A DNA stretch of 64,000 nucleotides from Clostridia bacterium (GCA_016287245.1 JAEEWG010000012.1:22706-86705); one strand, 5' to 3'; shown: positions 26,847 to 36,020, counted from the first letter of the stretch. Program-made: numbers and translations. The notes: a model not told the origin generated them from the sequence alone.

Positions 26847-27599
26847 TTATCCCTTGATGACGTTGTACTTAACGTTATAGTCGAAGGTATCGACGCCTTC
26901 CTTTCTCTTGACCCAGCGGACGACAGCGTACGTCACCGGCGTGAAAAGAACTTCGTAGGCGACTTTGAAGAGATACTGGAACAATATCATCTTCAGCACT
27001 TCCGAATTCTCCATCGTGCCCCAGAAAGAGATGGTGATGAAGATCACGGAGTCGAATCCCTCGCCGACCACCGTCGAAAGGATCGTACGCATCCAGAGGT
27101 TTTTGCCCTTCGTCATGACCTTCATCTTCGACAGGATGATGGAATTGGAAAACTCACCGAAAAGATAGCCGGCAAAGGAAGCAAGAGCGACACGCGGCGT
27201 CGTACCCATAACGGTCTCATAGGCGCTCTGTCCCTCGAAGAACCCGGGGTGCGGAAGTCCGATCGTAACAAGGTAGATCAGAACAGCGAAAAAGCTCATC
27301 GCGAAGCCCATCCAGATTACAAAACGCGCCTTCTTAAAACCATATACTTCCGTGAAGACATCGCCGAAGATATACGTCAGCGGGAAAAGAATGACCGCCG
27401 CCGGAAGCGTGATGGAATCCGTCACCGCCCACATCTTGCCTGCGATCAGATTCGAAAGCAGAAGGCAGGACACGAATATAATTCCGATGCACATAAAAAG
27501 CTTCGACATCGGCTGTTCCGCCAGAGCCGGCTTTTCCTCAGAAGCATCCGTCGTGATCTTCGAAAGCTCCTCATTTTGAAGTTTCATCAGTTTACTCAT
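26847..27599 (-). CDS. Queuosine precursor transporter (YhhQ/VUT family)
   Basis: 250 residues, six membrane segments. Signature elements are [15 protein letters not shown] and [15 protein letters not shown] of the COG1738 family. It imports preQ0/preQ1-type deazapurines; queF is its operon partner. The gene lies directly behind an intrinsic terminator that forms part of the leader. Confidence 0.93.
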   Translation of the reverse strand: MSKLMKLQNEELSKITTDASEEKPALAEQPMSKLFMCIGIIFVSCLLLSNLIAGKMWAVTDSITLPAAVILFPLTYIFGDVFTEVYGFKKARFVIWMGFAMSFFAVLIYLVTIGLPHPGFFEGQSAYETVMGTTPRVALASFAGYLFGEFSNSIILSKMKVMTKGKNLWMRTILSTVVGEGFDSVIFITISFWGTMENSEVLKMILFQYLFKVAYEVLFTPVTYAVVRWVKRKEGVDTFDYNVKYNVIKG

Positions 27600-27615
27600 A
27601 AAACACTCCTAAAAC

Positions 27616-27818
27616 AAAAAAATAGCTTGCCTTTTCAAAAACGCAAACTATACCAGAAAGCGCGCAGCACCTGCGCATATATGCTCGATATAGTCCTGGT
27701 TTTGTTTAACGACAGGATGGCACAAACGAACTGTCGGCAGGGTTCTCCGCGCGAATCTTCAGCGCTTTTTCAGGAGACCGTGCGCGTTAAGGATACCAGT
27801 TTTCCCTGAAATGTCAAG
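27616..27818 (-). promoter_or_regulatory. Promoter and structured attenuator leader (candidate preQ1-type riboswitch)
   Basis: Promoter TTGACA (27813-27818), 16 bp, TATCCT (27791-27796). The transcript then has a stem CGACAG/CTGTCG (27732-27737 with 27711-27716) whose loop base 27723-27727 can pair with 27702-27706, an H-type pseudoknot. A helix 27690-27695/27648-27653 encloses a GCGCAG hairpin (27663-27677). Last comes a 9-bp terminator (27644-27652/27623-27631) with a U-run just before the ribosome site. The second-last helix and the terminator exclude each other. Gene context predicts a preQ1 ligand; I could not match a named preQ1 class. Confidence 0.65.
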
Positions 27819-27896
27819 CATTTCCGCCCGAAAAGATCCGCGCCTTTTGGGAAAATGCCATGGCACAATCCATCAATCTGTGATATTATAGTCGGC

Positions 27897-27971
27897 GGAA
27901 GCTTAGCTCAGCGGGAGAGCATTCCCTTCACAGGGGAGGGGCCATGGGTTCGAACCCCATAGTTTCCACCA
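27897..27971 (+). tRNA. tRNA-Val (anticodon CAC)
   Basis: A complete cloverleaf: acceptor GGAAGCT/AGTTTCC with discriminator A and encoded CCA, D-arm GCTC/GAGC, anticodon loop TTCACAG with CAC at 27929-27931, T-arm ATGGG/CCCAT with TTCGAAC. A weak promoter (TGGCAC, 17 bp, TATTAT at 27884-27889) lies upstream. Confidence 0.96.
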
Positions 27972-27980
27972 GACATACAA

Positions 27981-28020
27981 AAACCTGAAAGCAGGATCAA
28001 CTCTCGCTTTCAGGTTTTTT
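27981..28020 (+). terminator. Terminator of tRNA-Val
   Basis: 12-bp stem (AAACCTGAAAGC and its complement) with a 13-base loop and a T-run. Confidence 0.85.
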
Positions 28021-28093
28021 AATCTCATTAATACCATGTCAGACTCAATCGACAAAAGGAAGTCTTTTTTCAAGGTCCTCAGAGCTTTCGCCG

Positions 28094-28810
28094 TCAATCA
28101 GTTCCATCGATCGGGAAATCGAAGCTGATCACATAGTCCGCGATTTTGTTGACTTGCAATGTGCAGGTCTGCCTATCTTTTTGAAACCCTACATACCAGG
28201 TGTCTTCATTCTCGCCGCTTTTCCTGTTTAGATGGATCTCATAACCTTCCGACTGGATCCTCTCTACGATGGCTTCCGCCACCTCGAAGGCATACTCCTT
28301 TTCTTCAATATGCAGCTCCAGGACGACCCGGCCGGATCCGACAAAATCAGGATCACACTTCATGCCGGAAAAGACAGAGATCCTACTGATATAGCGAATG
28401 GTGTCAGAAGAGTCTTCTGTGAAGAACCAGCTGAAATCGTCATTTCTCTTATTGAAAAGCCTGCAGCCATCTATAATGACCCTTTCGTAAAAGTCCTCGC
28501 TGTACATGCCTTCTTTTACATGGGTCGCCTTCCACAGATTCTCGACGATCTCATCCGAGCTCATCCCATCCAGACGAATAATGATCGAATCGTCGGTGAT
28601 CGGCTTTTCTTTCTCTTCTACCGTTACATCTTTTAGGCCGGACGTATCCGCTGTATCGTCAACGGTGAGATCATTTGTTGAGATCGGATTCGAAATCTTC
28701 GTGGTGTTTTCCCGATCGTCCTTTCCCGCCGATTTACAGCCTGCTGTTCCTGCGAGAGACCCTACTGCCACTACTGCTGCAATGATTCTGATGATTGTTT
28801 TCTTTTTCAT
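28094..28810 (-). CDS. Lipoprotein sharing the ectodomain of the neighbouring sigma factor
   Basis: 238 residues. Signal peptide with lipobox GTAGC, an acidic linker, then a ~150-residue domain (from DSIIIRLDGMSSDEIVENLW) that aligns throughout with the C-terminal extracytoplasmic domain of the sigma factor at 28942-30360. Both share IVERxQxEGYE and xCDPxFxG. The domain is not one I recognise. The start is set by the AAGGATGGG ribosome site. The gene has a promoter nearly identical to that of the sigma gene, so it is probably a target of that sigma factor and may compete for the same ligand or partner. Confidence 0.85.
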   Translation of the reverse strand: MKKKTIIRIIAAVVAVGSLAGTAGCKSAGKDDRENTTKISNPISTNDLTVDDTADTSGLKDVTVEEKEKPITDDSIIIRLDGMSSDEIVENLWKATHVKEGMYSEDFYERVIIDGCRLFNKRNDDFSWFFTEDSSDTIRYISRISVFSGMKCDPDFVGSGRVVLELHIEEKEYAFEVAEAIVERIQSEGYEIHLNRKSGENEDTWYVGFQKDRQTCTLQVNKIADYVISFDFPIDGTD

Positions 28811-28853
28811 AATTCCCATCCTTTCTTGTTCACTGCTATTCGCTTCTGCCCTA

Positions 28854-28881
28854 TAGACGAATAACTGATGTGAATTATTGG
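28854..28881 (-). promoter_or_regulatory. ECF-type promoter of the lipoprotein gene
   Basis: CCAATAA (28875-28881), 15 bp, CGTCTA (28854-28859), with further identity downstream (AGGGCAGA). The same boxes at the same distance precede the sigma gene. Confidence 0.72.
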
Positions 28882-28941
28882 ATGATTCGAGAAAAATTTT
28901 TCAAAACCGGATTTTTTCTCCTATGAGCGGAGAAGATCATC

Positions 28942-30360
28942 CTATTTTCCGATGAGCGGAATTCGCATTTCGATCACAGGGAAGGATATGGAGTATCTAT
29001 GCACTTCAAACGTCCTTCCGTAGCCCACAAATTTTATGACTCTCCGAAACGAATCGGGGCCGGTATCCTGTTTGACTTCGTACCCTTCAGCCTGATACCG
29101 CTCGACGATCTTTTCGAGCAATTCATCAGTGAATGCCTCGTCATCCAGATGGATCGCCAGACGGACATGGGAATACTCATCGTCTCCATGGAAAGTCGGA
29201 TCACACTCATCTTTTGAGTACACTTCAATTCTTTGGATGTATGGCCTGGGTGTTTCGCCGGAAAATAACCAGACAAACTCGTTATCTGTGAGAAAGGCAG
29301 AAGGCGTTTCCGGTTTGATGATATTCTCGGAGTACTCATCTCGGGTCATGCCTGTATGCACATTCGTGGTCTTCCAGATGTTGTCGACACACTCCTTTGC
29401 GGTCATACCTTCCATGCAGACATAGATCGAATCGCCCGAGACCACCCCGGAAGGTTCTGCGTGATGAGTGACTCCGTTATCCGAAGCGGTGATCGATCCC
29501 TCTTCCCGGTCATTTTTCCCGCGACCGTCGTTTTGCTCCGTTATGCGCGCATTCTTATCATTCTTTTGGGGGGATGTATGCTTCGCATATTCTACGGAGA
29601 TTCCGATGATGGCGCCGGCGGCAACGACAGCGATGAGGCTTCCGATGATCACTTTCTTTATCGTGCTTGATGCCCCTTTTTTCACGGCTTCAGAAATAAC
29701 AGTGGACGTGGCTTTTCCTGCGGCAGCTTCAGCAGATGCGGACAGTTGGCTGAGCAACGAAGCAGGCATGGGCTTGAATAGCACCTGTTCCGTTTCTTTT
29801 GTAAAAAGCTTCGTTAAGAACGGCACGACCATAAACAGTTTCGTATCATTATCTTTTTCATATTTCTCGACCTCCTTCTTGATCTTCTTCTTGGCGTAGT
29901 TAAGACGCCACAGAATGGTTCCCTGAGGAACACCAAGAACTTCGGAGATCTCTTTTGTCGTCATTTCATCGAAATAGTAGAGGATGAGCGTTTTTCTGAT
30001 CTCTTCCGACAAAGACTTCTCGATAATGTCCATGATCACTTTTCTCATCTCGGCCGATTCGACGAGGGAGTCCGGAAGGAAATCCTCCGCCACATCTTCG
30101 ACATTTTCGAAGAATTCGTCCTCCACATTAACCGTCTTCGTCAGCTTGATCCGGTCCAGACACTTATTGGCTGCCGTCTTCTTCAGCCAGGCGTTTACCT
30201 TGCTCTTATCGGCGATCGTGTCGTAGGACTTGATCAGGGCGAGAAAAGTTTCCTGTACGATATCTTCGGCATCGGCCTCGTTCTTAAGAAAAGACATGGC
30301 CGTCCAGTACACCGCGCGGTATGAGTCATTGTAGATCTTTTCGAGTTCCTGGTTTGTCAT
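28942..30360 (-). CDS. Membrane-tethered ECF-type sigma factor with C-terminal ectodomain
   Basis: 472 residues. Sigma region 2 (YNDSYRAVYWTAMSFLKNEADAEDIVQETFLALI) and region 4 (LILYYFDEMTTKEISEVLGVPQGTILWRLNYAKKKI) fill residues 1-165. One membrane segment follows near 235-258 (IIGSLIAVVAAGAIIGISV), then a linker and an outside domain (~310-472) homologous to the adjacent lipoprotein. The sigma, anchor and sensor are thus one polypeptide, so activation would need proteolytic release or local action at the membrane. Both genes have the same ECF-like promoter. Confidence 0.9.
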   Translation of the reverse strand: MTNQELEKIYNDSYRAVYWTAMSFLKNEADAEDIVQETFLALIKSYDTIADKSKVNAWLKKTAANKCLDRIKLTKTVNVEDEFFENVEDVAEDFLPDSLVESAEMRKVIMDIIEKSLSEEIRKTLILYYFDEMTTKEISEVLGVPQGTILWRLNYAKKKIKKEVEKYEKDNDTKLFMVVPFLTKLFTKETEQVLFKPMPASLLSQLSASAEAAAGKATSTVISEAVKKGASSTIKKVIIGSLIAVVAAGAIIGISVEYAKHTSPQKNDKNARITEQNDGRGKNDREEGSITASDNGVTHHAEPSGVVSGDSIYVCMEGMTAKECVDNIWKTTNVHTGMTRDEYSENIIKPETPSAFLTDNEFVWLFSGETPRPYIQRIEVYSKDECDPTFHGDDEYSHVRLAIHLDDEAFTDELLEKIVERYQAEGYEVKQDTGPDSFRRVIKFVGYGRTFEVHRYSISFPVIEMRIPLIGK

Positions 30361-30394
30361 GTTGATTGCCTCCTGTTTATCCGCATCTGCCCTT

Positions 30395-30422
30395 TAGACG
30401 AATGACGGAAGAGGTTTATTGG
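30395..30422 (-). promoter_or_regulatory. ECF-type promoter of the sigma gene (autoregulation)
   Basis: CCAATAA (30416-30422), 15 bp, CGTCTA (30395-30400), followed by AGGGCAGA as in the lipoprotein promoter. Confidence 0.72.
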
Positions 30423-30450
30423 GTGGTCAGAGAAAAGATTTCAGCATCAT

Positions 30451-30801
30451 TTATTGCAGAAGGTACACGATTGAAGTGCCGATGGTAAAGGACACCAGAT
30501 TCAGATAAAACGACACTCGGTAGGGAGAGAATCTTTTAAAGTCGAGCAGGTCTTTATAGATCTTCGCTTCCACGAAAAAGGCGATGAGCTCCAGCACACC
30601 GATATAATGCACCCACGGAATCGGCGTATAGCTGTAGAACACCATACTCAGGAAAACCACCGCCGGATTCGTGAGCATGTTTACCACAAAGATCATGAAA
30701 AAGTCCATTTTCGTCCGTACGCCGAGGATCAGCGCGGTGAGCTCTTCGAGTATCACCGTCAGAACAAAGCACAGGGCAAAAGTCTTTACGATCTCAACCA
30801 T
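30451..30801 (-). CDS. Small polytopic membrane protein of unknown function
   Basis: 116 residues, about four membrane segments (TFALCFVLTVILEELTALIL; FFMIFVVNMLTNPAVVFLSM). No family recognised. The start overlaps the previous gene by eight bases, so it is the last gene of the MFS/small-membrane-protein operon. Confidence 0.75.
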   Translation of the reverse strand: MVEIVKTFALCFVLTVILEELTALILGVRTKMDFFMIFVVNMLTNPAVVFLSMVFYSYTPIPWVHYIGVLELIAFFVEAKIYKDLLDFKRFSPYRVSFYLNLVSFTIGTSIVYLLQ

Positions 30802-30994
30802 TCATATCCCCGTTCGTCTTTTCAGCGGCGTCCGAATTCCCCGCCGCTTTCGCCTTTTTCTTGCGCACAGCGAGCGTGATGGCCACACCTGCCACGATCA
30901 GAACCGCGACAACGATTCCCATAATGATGATCGTCGTATTATCGCTAGAAGTTTCCTTCGGCCTCGGGGCAATGTCCAGTAAAACACGTAACAT
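30794..30994 (-). CDS. Small single-pass membrane protein
   Basis: 66 residues. One membrane helix (IIIMGIVVAVLIVAGVAITL) between a short N-terminal part and a Lys/Ala-rich tail. No family recognised. Third gene of the operon, overlapping the fourth. Confidence 0.65.
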   Translation of the reverse strand: MLRVLLDIAPRPKETSSDNTTIIIMGIVVAVLIVAGVAITLAVRKKKAKAAGNSDAAEKTNGDMNG

Positions 30995-31081
30995 ATTCGT
31001 TCCTCCTTAGTTGTCTCATTCTTACACGGTTCGTCCATGCATCGTTCTTTTATATGCTTCTTCCCGAAAAGATCCGTGATC

Positions 31082-31237
31082 TTACTTGTTCTTCCACTTG
31101 TTTTTATCTTTCTTCGTTATGCAGAGAATGATAACAAGCGCGATCAGCCCCACGACTACGACTCCGCAAAAAACGAAACCCAGCAACATAATGGGGATGA
31201 GAGCAGCTCCCGCCGCATCCAGTGTTACGTTATACAT
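31082..31237 (-). CDS. 51-residue single-pass membrane protein
   Basis: Starts eight bases inside the MFS gene. One long hydrophobic helix (ALIPIMLLGFVFCGVVVVGL) with a basic C-terminal tail (TKKDKNKWKNK). The overlap with a good gene on the same strand and the clear membrane design support it as real. The function is unknown; it may assist the transporter. Confidence 0.65.
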   Translation of the reverse strand: MYNVTLDAAGAALIPIMLLGFVFCGVVVVGLIALVIILCITKKDKNKWKNK

Positions 31238-32300
31238 AATCTTCTTCCTCCTTATCCGGTCGTAAGATATAATGTGCCAATAAGAAACATACCGCCGAAG
31301 CGAGTACGATGATCATACAGTTCATAAGTAAGCTGTCGGTCTTAAGATATGCCGCGATCACGGTCCCCATGAAAAGGCCGACCGTTGTGACACCGAAGGC
31401 CGCGCCAGGTGAGATCTTCAGCACGGAAAGGATCATCCCGAGTGCCACCGGCATCGTCATGCTGAAGAACATGATCCCGATCAGGGAGATGATCATGATG
31501 CGGTCGCCGAACACCAGGAACGGCAGCGCGCCGATGATGCTGATGAATGCGGTCTTTCTGATGCCGATCGTATCCGATAAGATCCCGCCGAGGGCTTTCC
31601 CGATCCCCATAAATACATATAGCAGCACCGCCTCAACAAGTGTCGTTTTCCAGGATACGGGGATCCCGTATCCCACATACGAGCGGATGGTCACGATCAC
31701 AAAAGCGGCGGCGATGACGACGATGGCCACGCGCTTGGGGACCGTATAGTTAAAGCCCGAGCACTCTTCATTTTCTTCCGGATTTCCTTTATAAAGGGTC
31801 TCTCCGATAATGACCAGCGGCATCATGATTGCCGCCGTAAGTGCGATCCACCAGAAAGAAAGTCCCGTGCCCGCGAGGACCTGGCCTGTGATCAGGCCGA
31901 AGGATCCGCCACTGACGAAGATCGCGACCGGCGAGAGTTTTCCGCCGGAAGTGCGGATCGTCAGTTCCGCGCCGGAGATATGGACGAGTGCATTTCCAAT
32001 GCAAAGAAGGACCAGTGATACCCAGAAGAGGATGCCTGTCGCATCCAGAATAAAGTAAAGGAGGAATCCGGAAAGAAGAAACGGCACACCCACGATGCCC
32101 GGATGGAACTTTTGAAGAAGATCACGAAGCGATCCGAAAAGAAGCTGCGGCACGAAAGCGACCGCGTTATAGATCGTCGCGACTACGGAAATGAAAACGG
32201 GATCGCCGATGATGCGGTACAGCATAAAGAAGCACACCACTTCCAGCATAAAGTGGATAAAAAAGTACAGTAAAGCGGCTTTCCCTGCCCTTCCTGTCAT
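31230..32300 (-). CDS. Major facilitator superfamily transporter
   Basis: 356 residues with about ten to twelve membrane segments. The ATG at 32300 is chosen because GGAGG precedes it. MFS-like loops such as GIGKALGGILSDTIGIRKT are seen. The substrate is unknown. It heads an operon with three small membrane proteins whose reading frames overlap or nearly abut. Confidence 0.85.
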   Translation of the reverse strand: MTGRAGKAALLYFFIHFMLEVVCFFMLYRIIGDPVFISVVATIYNAVAFVPQLLFGSLRDLLQKFHPGIVGVPFLLSGFLLYFILDATGILFWVSLVLLCIGNALVHISGAELTIRTSGGKLSPVAIFVSGGSFGLITGQVLAGTGLSFWWIALTAAIMMPLVIIGETLYKGNPEENEECSGFNYTVPKRVAIVVIAAAFVIVTIRSYVGYGIPVSWKTTLVEAVLLYVFMGIGKALGGILSDTIGIRKTAFISIIGALPFLVFGDRIMIISLIGIMFFSMTMPVALGMILSVLKISPGAAFGVTTVGLFMGTVIAAYLKTDSLLMNCMIIVLASAVCFLLAHYILRPDKEEEDYV

Positions 32301-32423
32301 GTGCGCCTCCTGCCGGCCCAAAAGGCCGTACGTTTCTAAAAGAGTCTTCTCCTAAACAAACCCCATGCCTAAATTATATACCATTCCCGTAAATCATAAA
32401 GCGACGGAATCGATGGCGCATAA

Positions 32424-32461
32424 AAAAGTGATCCTCCCCGAAAAAACGGAAAGGATCACTT
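32424..32461 (-). terminator. Terminator of the BspA-like operon
   Basis: AAGTGATCC arms (32426-32434 and 32453-32461) followed on the minus strand by a T-run. The stretch 32301-32486 holds otherwise only the MFS upstream region. Confidence 0.75.
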
Positions 32462-32486
32462 CATTTACTTTTTTATGCCGAAGCAC

Positions 32487-32606
32487 TTATTCTTTTACCA
32501 GCGGAGTATCATCGCTGTCATCTGTGTCATAGCTCGTCATGATCACATCTTCCGCTTCAAAAAGGATGATCTCCAGTTCTAATTCACTATATTCTTCCTT
32601 ACGCAT
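32487..32606 (-). CDS. 39-residue acidic peptide coupled to the BspA-like gene
   Basis: The ATG lies inside the stop region of the giant LRR gene (8-base overlap), and the ORF ends just before the operon terminator. The peptide has ELELEIILFEAEDVIMTS followed by an Asp-rich tail (YDTDDSDD). Similar small EDVI(T)TS peptides are common near surface or secreted proteins in Clostridia and have no known function. Its amphipathic-acidic design recalls a precursor or cargo peptide, but no modification enzyme is nearby. Confidence 0.6.
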   Translation of the reverse strand: MRKEEYSELELEIILFEAEDVIMTSYDTDDSDDTPLVKE

Positions 32607-35600
32607 TGTTACTTCCTCCGTTTGCACCGTATTTCACCGTCTCATGGTAATAGTAGACCAGCGATCTGACCGTATCCTTCAGAAGATCCGTATACTCAGA
32701 AGAATTGACCACGCTGTCACAGTAGTTCAGGATGCTGTACTGCACAAGGCCGGTATTCGTACCGCGGATCGCCTTGATCTGGAAGCTCTTGCCGATATCT
32801 CTGGCGTTGATGTTCCTGACCACCACGACTTTATACTCGCCGTCCGTGATCGTCTCAATATCGCCATTTGCGCAGGAGAACGTCGTATCGTCTTCACAGA
32901 GGAAGTAAAGCTTGAGTTCGGTCTCCGATCGAAGTGAAAGCTTTGCACCCACGAATGTCACACCCGGAACATAATCTAAAGCGACGATCTTCTCCGGCGC
33001 ATTGATCGCAACATTTTCGATCTGGAAGAAATTCTTCCATTCGTAATCAAAACGTTCACGTGCAACGTTGAAATAATCCTGAGCACATGTACAGTAGCAC
33101 ATCAGAGCATCCACAAGGTTGGCCGCGCGCGCATACTCCGCATTCTCAAATCTGTGTGAATAGAGGAACTCGGCATACTGTCTAACGGAATAGGCAAATA
33201 CCTTGCTGCCGTTTTCTCCGTCGATAATCTGTGCTTTGATCAGAGATGACGCATCCTTAGGAGAGACTTTGCACTTAAAGACGTGGCAGGTCTTTTCTCC
33301 TACCATATCTTTTCCGGCATCTTTTACATAGACTATTTGTTCGCGGGTACTATTTCCATACGGAACAGTAAACTTCACATATGCATCATCACTGAGATCC
33401 GTTCCGGAAAGATCCATGTAGAAGTTGACTCCGATATCCCCTTCCAGACTCAAAGTGTAACCATAAAGCACCGCTCCAAGATTCATGTTGACAGCTTGGT
33501 CAAGATCTCCGACAAAAGTAACATTTACATAGTCCTCGAAATTGTTGATGTATTTTTGGAGAAGTGAAGAAAGAACATGGCACTTTGTTGCTCTGTTTCT
33601 TAAGAACTCATAACTTCCATTTCCCGACCAGGAGAAGTGATCCGGATTCGCATAGCAGTAAATATCTGTAATAGCATCACAGTATTCAAAAGCATCATAG
33701 ATCGTCTTCATGCTTGCCGGGATCGTTAATGTCGTAAGGCTGACACAGGATTCAAATGCGCAGCTTCCAATCTCTGTGACACCTTCGCCAAGGATCAGTT
33801 CCGAAAGATTTCTGCAATTAAAGAAAGCATATTTTTCTATAACTGTCGTACTTCCTTCAATCGTTACAGATCCCAGTTTTCCGCAGTCGTAGAACGAGTA
33901 GCGCTCAATCCTAGTAATGTTTTCGGGAATATATATGGAAGTGATCCCGTCACAATCGTAAAATGCGTAAGGCCCAATTGAAGAAATGCTCTTCGGGATC
34001 GTTATTTGGGTGATTGCATCAAGATCAAGGAAAGCACTGTCTCCAATATATGTTACTCCTTCTCCAAGTGTGACATCAGAAAGCGCATAACAGTATCTGA
34101 ATGCAGCTGCTCCAATACTGCCACTTGGGATCGAGACGCTCTCGAGTTTAGAATCACTCAGGAAAGCCTGATTTCCAATCTCTTCCAGACTCTCCGGCAG
34201 GTTCATTTCCTTCAACTTAGGACATTGACTGAACGCTTCCGTACCAATGTACTTGAGCCCCGAACCAAATATGACTTCTTCGAGGATATCGCAATCAGCA
34301 AATGCATAAAGATAGATGTACTCTACGCTATCCGGAATCGAAATGCTTTCCAGTGCGTCACAGTCACGGAATGCTTCGTTCCCGATACTCTCGACCGTAT
34401 TCGGTATCGAGACGTTCTTCAGGTTTTTGCAATAGTAGAAAGCGGAAGAATCAATACTCTCCACTCCATAAGGAATAACTATATCTGTGAGTTTTTGGCA
34501 ACAAGAAAATGCGGCGTAGCCAATCTTTGTTACACTTGACGGGATCTCAACGCTGGTCAGATTACTGCAGTAGTGGAATGTTTCCGACAATATACTGGTC
34601 ACACCATCGGGTATCTTGATACTGGTCAGTTCATAACAAGATTGAAATGCATATGTTCCAATATATGTCACACTGTCCGGGATCTCAACCTCCGAAAGCA
34701 TAGTACAATAATCGAAAACGCCATCGCCCAAATAAGTCACACCTTCGGGGATCGTTATGCTGGTAAGCGAGGTACATCCGGAGAATGCACGATCGTCAAA
34801 TTTCGTTATTCCGTCGGGAACCGACACACTGGAAAGAGCCGTACAATACCCGAACGCGCCACAAGAGATCTCCGTCAAGCCGGAACCGAGCGTTACATTT
34901 TCCAGTTGGTCACACCACGCAAACACCGAACTGCCCATCTTCGTGATATTATCCGGAATCACAATGGATGTTAATTCCGAACATCCGTAAAAGGCAGTGT
35001 CTCCCAAAGTCTCCACGCCATTCATGACAGGAAGATCAGCAAGGGCTGTACAGTAATAGAACGCATATCTGCCAATACTTTTCACGCTATCAGGAATCGT
35101 TACTGAAGTGAGATACGGGAATCTGTAGAATGCATATGAAGTGATGGTGGTAATACCATCTTCCACCACGACGGATTCCGCCTGATTCTTATAGATCGAC
35201 CACGGAACGTAATACTCACTCGATTGCTCAGCCATAGGTCCGTTACCACTGAACGTCAGAGTTTTAGTGGTCTCATCATAAGACCATGTTGCATTTTCTC
35301 CACAACTTCCGGAAGTTCCGACCATTGAAATACGGATCGGCAAAACAACTTCCTGCGGTCCATCATCCTGGCCGTCGTTCAGCGTGATAAAAAGATTATA
35401 AGTGGTCCCTGCTTCGAACTCCTTGAGGAAATGGAAATTGGGACTATTTGAATAACCGTAACTGTTATCGATATAACCTTGCCAGGTTTCATCAGGATCA
35501 AACTGGGAATATCCAAGCTGTGCCGCAGTAATAACATTACCGACCGACTGGATATCGTAGTATCCTGTAGTATTAGGAGTAAATGTGCACTTGGTATAAG

Positions 35601-35775
35601 TCCTTCTGAATGGAACCGAGCACTCTCCCTCAGCGAGAGTGTAGACCTCTTCATCCGCAAGAACTTCTTTATCAGAAAACAAGCCGGAAAGACCGACGAC
35701 TGCAGACACCGAAACGGCAATCATTAAGACCGGCAAAATAAATGCCAATAAAAGTCTTGTTGACTTCCTACTCAC
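32599..35775 (-). CDS. BspA-like leucine-rich-repeat surface protein
   Basis: 1058 residues from a GTG start behind GGAGGT; an upstream frame start lacks a ribosome site. Signal peptide (LLLAFILPVLMIAVSVSAVV), a N-terminal domain, then about twenty-five LRR_5 (BspA/TpLRR) repeats of ~23 residues with the pattern LTSIxIPxxVTxIGxxAFxxC (residues ~230-700). A C-terminal domain of ~330 residues carries no sorting signal. Such proteins bind host or microbial surfaces. The large size and repeats make recombination-driven length change likely. Confidence 0.93.
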   Translation of the reverse strand: MSRKSTRLLLAFILPVLMIAVSVSAVVGLSGLFSDKEVLADEEVYTLAEGECSVPFRRTYTKCTFTPNTTGYYDIQSVGNVITAAQLGYSQFDPDETWQGYIDNSYGYSNSPNFHFLKEFEAGTTYNLFITLNDGQDDGPQEVVLPIRISMVGTSGSCGENATWSYDETTKTLTFSGNGPMAEQSSEYYVPWSIYKNQAESVVVEDGITTITSYAFYRFPYLTSVTIPDSVKSIGRYAFYYCTALADLPVMNGVETLGDTAFYGCSELTSIVIPDNITKMGSSVFAWCDQLENVTLGSGLTEISCGAFGYCTALSSVSVPDGITKFDDRAFSGCTSLTSITIPEGVTYLGDGVFDYCTMLSEVEIPDSVTYIGTYAFQSCYELTSIKIPDGVTSILSETFHYCSNLTSVEIPSSVTKIGYAAFSCCQKLTDIVIPYGVESIDSSAFYYCKNLKNVSIPNTVESIGNEAFRDCDALESISIPDSVEYIYLYAFADCDILEEVIFGSGLKYIGTEAFSQCPKLKEMNLPESLEEIGNQAFLSDSKLESVSIPSGSIGAAAFRYCYALSDVTLGEGVTYIGDSAFLDLDAITQITIPKSISSIGPYAFYDCDGITSIYIPENITRIERYSFYDCGKLGSVTIEGSTTVIEKYAFFNCRNLSELILGEGVTEIGSCAFESCVSLTTLTIPASMKTIYDAFEYCDAITDIYCYANPDHFSWSGNGSYEFLRNRATKCHVLSSLLQKYINNFEDYVNVTFVGDLDQAVNMNLGAVLYGYTLSLEGDIGVNFYMDLSGTDLSDDAYVKFTVPYGNSTREQIVYVKDAGKDMVGEKTCHVFKCKVSPKDASSLIKAQIIDGENGSKVFAYSVRQYAEFLYSHRFENAEYARAANLVDALMCYCTCAQDYFNVARERFDYEWKNFFQIENVAINAPEKIVALDYVPGVTFVGAKLSLRSETELKLYFLCEDDTTFSCANGDIETITDGEYKVVVVRNINARDIGKSFQIKAIRGTNTGLVQYSILNYCDSVVNSSEYTDLLKDTVRSLVYYYHETVKYGANGGSNNA

Positions 35776-36020
35776 AAAACCACCTCCATATATATATCCA
35801 TCCCCTTCACAGTATAACATGCCAAAAAGGAATTTCCAGCAAAAAAGCAATGCCTGTCATGGTCATGACAGGAATTTTTTATCTTGTTTCGCAAATGTTT
35901 CGAAGATGCTGATATAATTGGTTCGATAGTTTTTTGAAAAGAGTGTGACGCTCGGCAGAAAAGAATTGATTAGCAGGGTGAAGAGAAAAAACTGACGGAT
36001 GAGTAAGGAGAGCATAAGCC

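Noticed and set aside
27897..27971. tRNA-Val as an integration site for a mobile island
   Set aside because: No integrase, no repeated tRNA 3' end and no shift in gene style next to it.
35857..35879. Small RNA gene from the CATGACAGG palindrome with a T-run
   Set aside because: A terminator-like hairpin exists, but no promoter or upstream transcript could be assigned, so it is only mentioned with the sigma gene.
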